From contig JAIKVV010000048.1 of the NCBI GenBank assembly GCA_024685385.1, positions 1 to 48,360 of the forward strand: a DNA stretch of 48,360 nucleotides, written 5' to 3'. Origin of the DNA: Saccharofermentans sp. Lineage in GTDB: Bacteria; Bacillota; Clostridia; Saccharofermentanales; Saccharofermentanaceae. The notes beneath the pieces were generated by a model. The model searched no databases, was not told the DNA's origin, and saw only the letters and a list, made by a program, of their open reading frames with translations. The translations under genes and the position numbers were made by a program. Below are positions 35,704 through 43,257 of this stretch, piece after piece; the first letter of the stretch is position 1; the number at the start of each line of letters is the position of its first letter.

Positions 35704-36096
35704 TCAGCCGAAAAGATTTACCGAATTGCCTTCGCTGTCGTAGATCTTACGCTCATTGGCGACAACATAAACGTCTCCTGAAAGCTTGGCTGCTTTCTTT
35801 TCGATCGCCTTCATGTCGATCTGCCTGCCGCCGATCTCGAATATTATCTTCTTGGTCTTAGTTGAAGACGTCTTCTTGGCAGTAGTAGTCTTCTTTGCAG
35901 TCGAAGACTTCTTCGCAGTGGAAGTCTTCTTGGCAGTGGAAGTCTTCTTCGCGGTTGTTGCCTTCTTAGCCGTAGTCTTCTTGGCAGCAGTCGTCTTCTT
36001 TGCCGTCTTCTTGCTGTCACCCGACAGAGTATCGGTTATTGTCTTGAGTGTATCTCCGAAGATCGAAGAAAGATCGATATTAAGATCATCAGCCAT
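35704..36096 (-). CDS. Histone-H1-like Lys/Ala-rich DUF6465 protein
   Basis: A 130-residue protein in three parts: a short acidic N terminus (1-28), a tract of about ten TAKKT/S-type pentads (about 29-82) like the tails of histone H1 and bacterial HU extensions, and a compact C-terminal domain (KIIFEIGGRQIDMKAIEKKA onward) typical of DUF6465. The basic tract probably binds DNA or another polyanion. The repeats also show as direct repeats in the DNA (about 35850-36010), so copy number may vary. GGAGGG precedes the ATG, and a TACAAT -10 box lies at plus 36127-36132. The tandem dyads at 36156-36279 are just upstream. Confidence 0.8.
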   Translation of the reverse strand: MADDLNIDLSSIFGDTLKTITDTLSGDSKKTAKKTTAAKKTTAKKATTAKKTSTAKKTSTAKKSSTAKKTTTAKKTSSTKTKKIIFEIGGRQIDMKAIEKKAAKLSGDVYVVANERKIYDSEGNSVNLFG

Positions 36097-36155
36097 GATA
36101 GTCCCTCCAAAATATGTGATAGATAGATTGTACTACAGATTGGCTGCATATAGGC

Positions 36156-36279
36156 GGCAACATTTACGGTAACTTTTTTCGAAAAAAGGTGCCGCAAAAG
36201 TTGCCAAAAGCCTCAATGGCAACATTTTTGGCAACTTTTCCGAAAAAAACTGCCATATTTGTTGCCATAGCATCAACTC
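36156..36279. repeat. Two 62-bp tandem copies of a GGCAAC/GTTGCC dyad
   Basis: Copy 1 starts at 36156 and copy 2 at 36218. Each has the order GGCAAC, six bases, GG(T/C)AAC, an A/T-rich core with CGAAAAAA, a TGCC half-site, six bases, GTTGCC. Copy 1 contains a perfect 16-bp palindrome, CTTTTTTCGAAAAAAG. A smaller related dyad, CGTTGC-C-GCAACG, lies at 36355-36367. The array sits in a 500-base gap between two divergent genes, next to the DUF6465 promoter. The rest of the gap (36280-36541) has no gene I can support, only a 60-codon open frame without a start on the minus strand (36331-36510). Confidence 0.75.
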
Positions 36280-36541
36280 ACGCTCAGGCTGACGTTTGTA
36301 CGCGAAAAAAACGCCCGGGAAGTCCCGTCAGATGACTGCGCAGCCGGCAGCTGACGTTGCCGCAACGGCATCGCAAACGATCTCTTTTGCATAGCCTGAC
36401 CTCATGAGGGAAAACACACCCGCGTTTCTCTTGATGCCCTCGTTCTGCCATCTGTCCCCCTTGTACTTATGATTCCCGTCGGAATTACATGTATTCCAAA
36501 TACATACTACTTATATCTAAAAACGCCAAATGATGATGTGC

Positions 36542-36592
36542 TATAATATGCTGAAAATAATTCGGGCAGCAAGTAATACGCGGGGGCGTATT
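36542..36592 (+). promoter_or_regulatory. -10 box and start-proximal hairpin of the GT39-like gene
   Basis: TATAAT at 36542-36547 is followed by a perfect 7-bp inverted repeat, AATACGC (36575-36581), GGGG loop, GCGTATT (36586-36592), six bases before the ATG at 36599. The hairpin occupies the ribosome-site position, and the only purine-rich run (GGGGG) is in and beside its loop. No good -35 is seen. Confidence 0.45.
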
Positions 36593-36598
36593 GTCAAC

Positions 36599-38128
36599 AT
36601 GAAAGATAAAAGAGAAGATATCAGTCTGACAGATAACAACACGAACACAGCCGGACCCTGCCGGGAGGATCTGTTTGCTTTGGCAGTATCATTTTTCCTG
36701 TCAATAATATATTTATTCCAAAGTCCCCTCCATCCCTGGATCCGGGGCCTCCCCGGCAAAGATTCAAATGTTTTCAGGACTGTTGCCTTCATGATGTCCA
36801 AAGGGTATTTCCCCTACAAGGACACTTTCGATCATAAAGGTCCTTTTCTCTATATCCTGGAATATCTCGGGCAGATGATCTCGGGAGACAGCGGAATATG
36901 GATGATCGAACTGATCTCTCTTACCGTCTCGGCTTTCTTCATGTATAAGACCGCCCGCCTTGTCTGCGGGAAAACGTCGTCTGTCATAGCGTCACTGCTG
37001 GCATGCAGACTGCTCTTTGATTATCTGCACGACGGCAATATGTCTGAAGAATACGCCATGCCATTCATCGCGCTCGCGCTCTTCATATTCCTCGATTATC
37101 TTATCAACGACAAGATCAATGTCTTAAGGCTCATCCTTTCCGGCGCGGGACTGGGCACAGTATTGATGCTGCGCCCGAACATGATCTCGACCTGGATCGT
37201 TTTCTGCATTTATATTGCAGTCAGGCTTTTCAGGGCAAAAGAATACAAAAAACTTTTGGTCAGGACAGGCTGGTTTTTGTGCGGGGTCCTTATCGTTACG
37301 GCGCCGATGATCATATGGATCATTGCCAATGGCGCTTTCTCCTGTTTTTGGGATTCATATATTGTCTTTAATCTGCATTATTCATCCGTTGAGGGAGGCA
37401 CTCTCATCTCGGATCAGTGGGCTACATCGCTGTCATTTGCAAATACATCCATCTTCATCATCAGTTTCTCCATCCTGTTCTATCAGCTTAAGGAGACAAA
37501 GAAGAAATGGAATATCATCATTTATCTGATATATCTTTCACTGACTGTTTTGCTGATAGGCCTTTCAGGGATGCAGTACGGCCACTATGGAGTGATCCTT
37601 ATCCCGGCATTAGTCTATCCTCTGAGCTTGTTGTTTTCCGATATCGAAGCCATAAAGCAAAAAGACATACGCAAAGTGTTCCTGATGATAGTGTCCCTAT
37701 TTGCGCTGAGCATTTTCATCGTACCGAGTTGGCTTGATGTTATAGCCAGGATCCCGTCAATAATCGAATCAAAAGACATCAGCAAGATAGAACAGGACGC
37801 CGAATTGAATGCCATCCTCGATATAATCGAAGAACACACAACGGAAGATCAGCCGATCTCGGTTTACGGCAATCAGGATTTCATTTATCTTTTGAGCAAC
37901 AGAAAGCATGCAACGCGTTACTCATACATAAGTCCCATCGGATATATCCAGCCTGAATTCATGGACGAATACTTCAGTCAGTTGAGTGAAGAATTACCAA
38001 ATGTCCTGATCGTCGAAAAAGGATTTTTCGAAGACAGGATCAATGCGTTCATTGCCGGGAACAACTATGTAAAGGAATATGCAACCGCCGCGGATTACGA
38101 TCCGAGGCTGGAAGTATATACCCGTTGA
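36599..38128 (+). CDS. GT39/PMT-like membrane glycosyltransferase
   Basis: A 509-residue polytopic protein of the dolichyl-phosphate-mannose mannosyltransferase/ArnT-like (PMT_2) type. After a soluble N terminus come about ten helices. The first outer loop holds KDTFDHKGPFLYILEY, the usual PMT_2 pattern with an acidic residue near the first helix; the C terminus is a soluble domain (about 410-509). Such enzymes move a sugar from a lipid carrier to an acceptor outside the membrane. The start at 36599 is chosen because the -10 box at 36542 lies downstream of the first in-frame ATG (36530). The start site is overlaid by a hairpin. The acceptor is unknown. Confidence 0.75.
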   Translation: MKDKREDISLTDNNTNTAGPCREDLFALAVSFFLSIIYLFQSPLHPWIRGLPGKDSNVFRTVAFMMSKGYFPYKDTFDHKGPFLYILEYLGQMISGDSGIWMIELISLTVSAFFMYKTARLVCGKTSSVIASLLACRLLFDYLHDGNMSEEYAMPFIALALFIFLDYLINDKINVLRLILSGAGLGTVLMLRPNMISTWIVFCIYIAVRLFRAKEYKKLLVRTGWFLCGVLIVTAPMIIWIIANGAFSCFWDSYIVFNLHYSSVEGGTLISDQWATSLSFANTSIFIISFSILFYQLKETKKKWNIIIYLIYLSLTVLLIGLSGMQYGHYGVILIPALVYPLSLLFSDIEAIKQKDIRKVFLMIVSLFALSIFIVPSWLDVIARIPSIIESKDISKIEQDAELNAILDIIEEHTTEDQPISVYGNQDFIYLLSNRKHATRYSYISPIGYIQPEFMDEYFSQLSEELPNVLIVEKGFFEDRINAFIAGNNYVKEYATAADYDPRLEVYTR

Positions 38129-38189
38129 TCATTCATTTTCAGTCCGAAAATCAGATCTGCCGCCAACCCGTTTCCGAGGGAGGTGGATC

Positions 38190-39041
38190 TCATTCATACA
38201 GATTCACCACATCCTTAAGTGCATCGATAAGTTTTTCGGAATATTCTGCCGGGATCACTTCACCCTTGATCTTTTTATCGTCAGCAGCATATGCGTTGAT
38301 CATGAACTTATAGTTATAAAAATATATTCTGACGTCTTCATGATAGATACCATCCTCAGACGAAGCTCTTAAATTATATTCTTTTGCAAATCTCTCGGGG
38401 AACTCTTCTTTATCATACTGATCTTCTGCCATCAGGACTTTATAGATATCCCTGTCCATTTTCAATGGCTTTCTGTTTTCTGCTTTCCAGTTTTCTGAGA
38501 TCTCAAAGGTCAGATCAACCTCATTAACATAGTATGATTCGAGGTCATCCATCTTATCATACGGAGCAAAAATATGATCACCGTCCGTACTTAAGAGCAG
38601 GATTGTTCCGTTTCCGCATTTGTATTCGAAACATTCAAGATATTCATCAGACGGATCTATCAGGATAACCGTCGGTTCCTGTCTCATGTCATAGTCTTTT
38701 ATCCAGCAAAGTTCATTATAGTATTCATTCTTGTATGTAAAATCATAGAAACCTGCGGTTGTTTCTATACGCGTCTGCATCAGATTAAACTCGGGACCGA
38801 CGGTATATTTCCGGAAGTTTGATAAACCGAATGATATTATGCCCGGGATGATATAGAGGACAACGGCCAGAACCGCGGTTATGACCGCCCATCTTTTGGT
38901 GCGTTTGGAAACAGGCAGATCCTTCTTTTTCCTGCTGGCCCATCTCGCGAAAAGAATGATCGAAACAGGTATTATCGCTACACCTGCACAATATAGGAAA
39001 GCACCCAATAAAATACCGTAAAATCTAAAGAAAAAATCCAT
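38190..39041 (-). CDS. Uncharacterised membrane-anchored protein
   Basis: A 283-residue protein I do not recognise. Two transmembrane helices at the N terminus (about 8-33 and 49-72) are followed by a soluble, probably extracellular, beta-rich domain with many aromatic and acidic residues. No signal peptide cleavage site or lipobox is present. A TATAAT box in the minus orientation lies about 35 bases upstream. It converges with the GT39-like gene with a 61-base gap and no clear terminator. Confidence 0.65.
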   Translation of the reverse strand: MDFFFRFYGILLGAFLYCAGVAIIPVSIILFARWASRKKKDLPVSKRTKRWAVITAVLAVVLYIIPGIISFGLSNFRKYTVGPEFNLMQTRIETTAGFYDFTYKNEYYNELCWIKDYDMRQEPTVILIDPSDEYLECFEYKCGNGTILLLSTDGDHIFAPYDKMDDLESYYVNEVDLTFEISENWKAENRKPLKMDRDIYKVLMAEDQYDKEEFPERFAKEYNLRASSEDGIYHEDVRIYFYNYKFMINAYAADDKKIKGEVIPAEYSEKLIDALKDVVNLYE

Positions 39042-39107
39042 ACAAAAATCCCCCTTATTTCCATTATCAAAACAATTATATCACACGGGGGAAAAGGCAA
39101 CAGCCTC

Positions 39108-41663
39108 TTAGCTTTTCATTACTTCCGAAGCCAGTTTTCTGTAGCCATTAACGAAATCATCGTGATGGGATCTTATGAAATCCATGTCTTTATTGCCTGC
39201 AGCGTCCTGAAGGTCTTTGGCCTTGTCCGAAAGATCGTCTGCGCCGATCATCTTGGATGAACTCTTGAGGGAGTGGATCAGGATCTCGTAGTTTTCAAAG
39301 TCAGAGTTCTCAAGGAAGGATTCCAGGGAACTGCACTTCTCTTCAACGCTTTTTGCATAGTCCGTCAGAAGTTCCATATAGAAATCTTCTTCATCGCAGG
39401 CATAAGCAAGTCCCGCATCAACATTAAGGCCCAGAGAACGGGCTTTCTCCAATGACGGGCCGGGATCTGCTTCTTTGGCAACAGTTGATGTGCCTGATAT
39501 TACATCCTTGGGAAGGTATGTCTTAAGGGCCTTCTCAAAATCTTTGACCGTGACGGGCTTTGAAAGATAACTGTCAAAACCTGCATTGAGATACTGCTCT
39601 TCCGCTCCCACAACAGCATTGGCCGTAAGGGCTATGACCACGGTGTCTTTAACGAGACCTTCGTCCTTTAAGATCTTTAAGGTCTCTACACCGTCCATTT
39701 GGGGCATCATGTGATCAAGGAAAAGCATATCGCACTTGTCTTCGCGCAGCTTGTCTATTGTTTCCTGACCTGATGTGCAGGTAACGGGCTTGATGCCGAA
39801 GATCTTAAGGAAGTTTACTGCGACCTTAAGGTTCATGTCGTTGTCATCGGTTACAACTATCTTCGCATCCGGGGCATAGAGGTGGTCTTCCATATCCTTG
39901 GAAAGAGCGCTGCTCTTTATCCTGTCTTCATATCTTCCGATCGGTTCGGGATCTGCAACCTTAAGAGCAAGATCAAAGCCGAAAACGGAACCTATCGCAT
40001 ATTTGCTCTCAACATCGAGTTTGCTGTTCATCATGGAGAGGAGCTTGCAGACGATGGAAATGCCGAGGCCCGTACCTTCGATATGGCGGTTGCGCTTCTC
40101 TTCTATGCGCTCAAAGGACTTATAGAGTTTGTCGATGTCTTCATCCTTGATCCCGATGCCGGTGTCAATGACATCAACGCGGAGGCAGGCATTGCCGTCC
40201 TTCATTCCCTTGTTGGTAACGCGCAAGGTAACCGTGCCCTTCTCGGTATATTTAACGGCATTGGTAAGAAGGTTAAGTATTACCTGACTGATCCTGACAT
40301 CGTCTCCCACGAGCCTCGAAGGGATGCTGCTGTCAACATCCACAATGAACTCAAGACCCTTCGACTTTGCGCGGGCACTGATGGAATTGACCAGGTTGTT
40401 GATCAGTTCGGCAACTTCGAAGTCGACTATGACAAGAGACATCTTGCCGTCTTCGATCTTCGAAAAGTCAAGGATATTGTTGATCAGCGAAAGAAGGGTA
40501 TCGCCGGAGCTCTTGATGTTGGATGAATATTCAAGGATGTTCTCATCCTTGGATTCTCTCAAGATCATCTCGTTCATGCCGAGAACGGCATTTATGGGCG
40601 TCCTTATCTCATGGGACATGTCGGCAAGGAAGTCGCTCTTCGCCTTGTTGGCGCTGTCGGCGGCAGCCTTTTCGAGCATGAGGATCTTGGCTTCGTATTC
40701 CCTCTTCTGCTCAGTGGCTTTCATCTCTTCCATTCGCTTGGTTACTTTTCTCTCATGTCTGTAGCCGATGATGTAGAAAGCTGAGATCAGGGCAAAGACA
40801 AGAAGGCCTATGAGTCCGCTTACGACAAGAACTGACCTTGTGTCGGCAAAGAGAACGTCAGTCTCTACAACGACCGCAAGATGCCACTGCTCAAACACCT
40901 CATCGACGAACACGGTGCATTCCTTGCCGTCTATCACCATGTCAAAATAGCCTTTGCCGGTTTCCATGACCTTGCTGAACATCTCGGCCTTGCCGGGAAG
41001 GTCCTTGTAGTTCTTTCCTTTTTCGCCGCTGTCATTATGCGCGATGACGGTTCCGTCGTAGTTCAGGATAAAGCCGTAGCCGTTGCCGTTGATGCTTATG
41101 TCCTCCACGGTCTCCTGGACGCCCGTAAGAGTAAGATCCATGCCGAGAACATTATTCGTATCGGTAAGGGCCCTGCAGACGGAGATAATCACATTGCCTG
41201 TCTGGGCATCAACATAAGGAGAGACGATCAGAGGCTGACCGCCCGCGGCAACCGTATCCTTATACCAGTCTCTTACAGTGGGATCGTAATCTTCGGGAGG
41301 GGTCCAGCCTACTCCGTCAACATACTCGCCGTTGATATAACCGTATATTCCGGTATAGCTCTCGTCAAACTGGGAAGCGGTATTGGCAGATTCTCTCGTA
41401 ATATATTCGACTATCTCGTCGTTCGTGGCGCCGTTGGCGACCATGTGGTCGACCGTATCTGCGGCAACCCAGAGAACGGATCTGGCATTCTCAAGGTAGT
41501 TTTCGAGATCTGCCGTGATCGCCGATGTCTTGTCATTGCCCAATTCGTGGACGTGCGAATAAGCGGTCTTATACATAAGCCCGGAAAAATAGGCTACAAG
41601 CAGCGCCATAAGAACAAATGTCGCGCTGAGCGTCAATAACAGAGTCTTGCGGTTATTGTGCAT
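39108..41663 (-). CDS. Hybrid sensor histidine kinase (dCache-HisKA-HATPase-REC-HPt)
   Basis: An 851-residue membrane kinase. A transmembrane helix (about 8-30), an extracellular dCache-type sensor (about 40-270) and a second helix (about 276-300) precede a coiled coil. HisKA follows with His351 in SHEIRTPINAVLG, then HATPase_c with N boxes near 464-468 and G boxes (DTGIGI 500-505, GTGLGI 530-535). A receiver domain has Asp650 (MLFLDHMMPQMDG), and an HPt domain has His797 (LIHSLKSSS). This is a full phosphorelay chain in one protein. No separate response regulator is adjacent, so the output partner is elsewhere. The sensor may bind amino acids or other small molecules. Confidence 0.93.
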   Translation of the reverse strand: MHNNRKTLLLTLSATFVLMALLVAYFSGLMYKTAYSHVHELGNDKTSAITADLENYLENARSVLWVAADTVDHMVANGATNDEIVEYITRESANTASQFDESYTGIYGYINGEYVDGVGWTPPEDYDPTVRDWYKDTVAAGGQPLIVSPYVDAQTGNVIISVCRALTDTNNVLGMDLTLTGVQETVEDISINGNGYGFILNYDGTVIAHNDSGEKGKNYKDLPGKAEMFSKVMETGKGYFDMVIDGKECTVFVDEVFEQWHLAVVVETDVLFADTRSVLVVSGLIGLLVFALISAFYIIGYRHERKVTKRMEEMKATEQKREYEAKILMLEKAAADSANKAKSDFLADMSHEIRTPINAVLGMNEMILRESKDENILEYSSNIKSSGDTLLSLINNILDFSKIEDGKMSLVIVDFEVAELINNLVNSISARAKSKGLEFIVDVDSSIPSRLVGDDVRISQVILNLLTNAVKYTEKGTVTLRVTNKGMKDGNACLRVDVIDTGIGIKDEDIDKLYKSFERIEEKRNRHIEGTGLGISIVCKLLSMMNSKLDVESKYAIGSVFGFDLALKVADPEPIGRYEDRIKSSALSKDMEDHLYAPDAKIVVTDDNDMNLKVAVNFLKIFGIKPVTCTSGQETIDKLREDKCDMLFLDHMMPQMDGVETLKILKDEGLVKDTVVIALTANAVVGAEEQYLNAGFDSYLSKPVTVKDFEKALKTYLPKDVISGTSTVAKEADPGPSLEKARSLGLNVDAGLAYACDEEDFYMELLTDYAKSVEEKCSSLESFLENSDFENYEILIHSLKSSSKMIGADDLSDKAKDLQDAAGNKDMDFIRSHHDDFVNGYRKLASEVMKS

Positions 41664-41841
41664 ATGAATCCATCTTCTACAGTATTATCCTCGCGACTAT
41701 GATATGTATTTTCGATGTGTTTTTCAATGCCAAGATTTCAAGCAAAACCTACAAAAAATATCTCTCGTATCCTTCATGCTTCAGACCGTTTTTCCTTCAG
41801 GCAGACATTAAATGCGGCCAAGATCATTATACCATACCGCT

Positions 41842-42540
41842 TTAATGCAGCCTGTCAAAAGCTCTAACGGCATAATATATCTTCACGGCAGAGATCAGGA
41901 TTATCACTACGGCAACGATGATCAGTGCGGTGCGGACTTTATCATTAGCCACGAAGCGGTAGATCAGGCCCAATATCAGACCGATCACTGCAAAAACACC
42001 GAATCCCATTGCCGCCCCCATGATCAGATTTCCGGTCCACTTGGCGTGAAAATCATCCAATGCCTTACCGTATTTGGATATGACATCAGGATCTTCCGTC
42101 AGCGTGTTTATACTGATGATCCCCTCTTCCGTTTTTTCTCCTTCCGGCGTTTCTGATATCATCAACCCCACTTTGCTTCCGTCGCTTAAAGTGAATACGA
42201 CCTTTGAGCCTGTAATCTTGCCCGAATCAGTCTTATCGGGGTTGTAATACCGGATTGTCCTGTCGATCTTTCCTATACTTCCTTTGGGAATGGTCACGGT
42301 CTGTGAGGGCATGGGATATTCGGGGTCTCCTCCTCCCACCACATAATTAATCAGTCTGTTAAGATGGTCGTTGTAATCCTCGCAGATCAGGTCTTCTTTC
42401 AGTTCGACCTCTATGCTGAACTGCGTGACGATACTGTTCTTCCCGTAAAGCCTTGCATCAAAGAGACCACGCACCGTTCCGGTAATTACCATAACGATTA
42501 CCGCTATTGCAAATATCTTATCTTTCGGACTTCTTTTCAT
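41842..42540 (-). CDS. Uncharacterised membrane protein
   Basis: A 232-residue protein with an N-terminal transmembrane helix (about 8-25), an extracellular region (about 26-165) and two C-terminal helices (about 170-195 and 203-224). No family is recognised. The start at 42540 has GGAGGC upstream and lies inside the end of the methyltransferase gene (23-base overlap), so the two are translated from one message. The 178 bases upstream of the histidine kinase start, beyond this gene's stop, hold nothing obvious. Confidence 0.7.
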   Translation of the reverse strand: MKRSPKDKIFAIAVIVMVITGTVRGLFDARLYGKNSIVTQFSIEVELKEDLICEDYNDHLNRLINYVVGGGDPEYPMPSQTVTIPKGSIGKIDRTIRYYNPDKTDSGKITGSKVVFTLSDGSKVGLMISETPEGEKTEEGIISINTLTEDPDVISKYGKALDDFHAKWTGNLIMGAAMGFGVFAVIGLILGLIYRFVANDKVRTALIIVAVVIILISAVKIYYAVRAFDRLH

Positions 42541-43174
42541 AATGCCTCCATATTGAATAGCGCTGCGTCTCCAAATGTATGTAAAATCCCCCTGCTTTCT
42601 GTATCTCACGCCTACGGATGAGTTTCCAGCCGGATCTTCCGTTCAGGTAATATCCGCTCTGACCGTCTGCATAGTAGATGAGCGTAATGTCGTGCCTGAG
42701 AGTCTTCTCCAGCATGTCTATGAAATCCATGAATGCGTCCGTCTCCATGGGACGGTACATGAAAAGGACTGTGTAATCATTATAATCCAGATCGAAAGCA
42801 TCCCCTTCGATCACTTTAATGTTCGAAAAGCCTGCTGTCCAGCTCTTTGCAACGGCTGCAACTTCGGGATTAAGCTCGACCCCCGTTATCCTGCAGGGCG
42901 CGTTGATCCCGGCAAGATATGCCAAGACCCTTCCCTTGCCGCAGCCTATATCAATGAAAGAATCTTCAGAGCTAAGAGGAACATCTTCCAGCAACACCTT
43001 AAGTCCCCTGTACGGCGCCGCCTGACTGCCGGTCGCTCCGTGACTCCCGGCATAAGGAGTTGCGACAAAGCGCCCCAGATCCAAGCCGCAGATCTTACGG
43101 TCCCGCAATGAATCCAGACAGCGCGAGATCTTTACTGACAAAGATACAAAAGGATTGTGCGGCTTTTGTCCCAT
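42518..43174 (-). CDS. Class I SAM-dependent methyltransferase
   Basis: A 218-residue Rossmann-fold methyltransferase. Motif I, FIDIGCGKGRVL, is at residues 73-84, the acidic ribose-binding residue is in GVELNPE near 107, and IKVIEGDAFDLDY follows. The C-terminal part is short and does not reveal the substrate; DUF-type methyltransferases with this layout act on small molecules or proteins. AAAGGAAAAG precedes the ATG. It is separated from the SLH protein by a strong terminator and overlaps the downstream membrane-protein gene by 23 bases. Confidence 0.82.
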   Translation of the reverse strand: MGQKPHNPFVSLSVKISRCLDSLRDRKICGLDLGRFVATPYAGSHGATGSQAAPYRGLKVLLEDVPLSSEDSFIDIGCGKGRVLAYLAGINAPCRITGVELNPEVAAVAKSWTAGFSNIKVIEGDAFDLDYNDYTVLFMYRPMETDAFMDFIDMLEKTLRHDITLIYYADGQSGYYLNGRSGWKLIRRREIQKAGGFYIHLETQRYSIWRHYEKKSER

Positions 43175-43193
43175 GATCTTTTCCTTTCGAAAA

Positions 43194-43224
43194 AACGGAG
43201 GAGAATAAAATATCCTCCTCCGTT
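43194..43224 (-). terminator. Intrinsic terminator of the LRR-SLH gene
   Basis: On the minus strand a 10-bp stem (AACGGAGGAG with CTCCTCCGTT) and an 11-base loop are followed by a T run. It lies 34 bases after the stop of the LRR-SLH gene. Confidence 0.8.
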
Positions 43225-43257
43225 GATTATACTATGCAGTTTCCTCTTTCAGGAATG

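Noticed and set aside
35850..36010. Short direct repeats that could suggest CRISPR or a VNTR
   Set aside because: They are 15-base codon repeats inside the DUF6465 gene and encode TAKKT/S pentads; there are no spacers.
36331..36393. 20-codon plus-strand ORF starting MTAQPAADVAATA
   Set aside because: No ribosome site or promoter; its Ala-rich composition comes from the GC-rich dyads.
36530..36598. Upstream start of the GT39-like gene at 36530
   Set aside because: It precedes the TATAAT box at 36542 and has no ribosome site.
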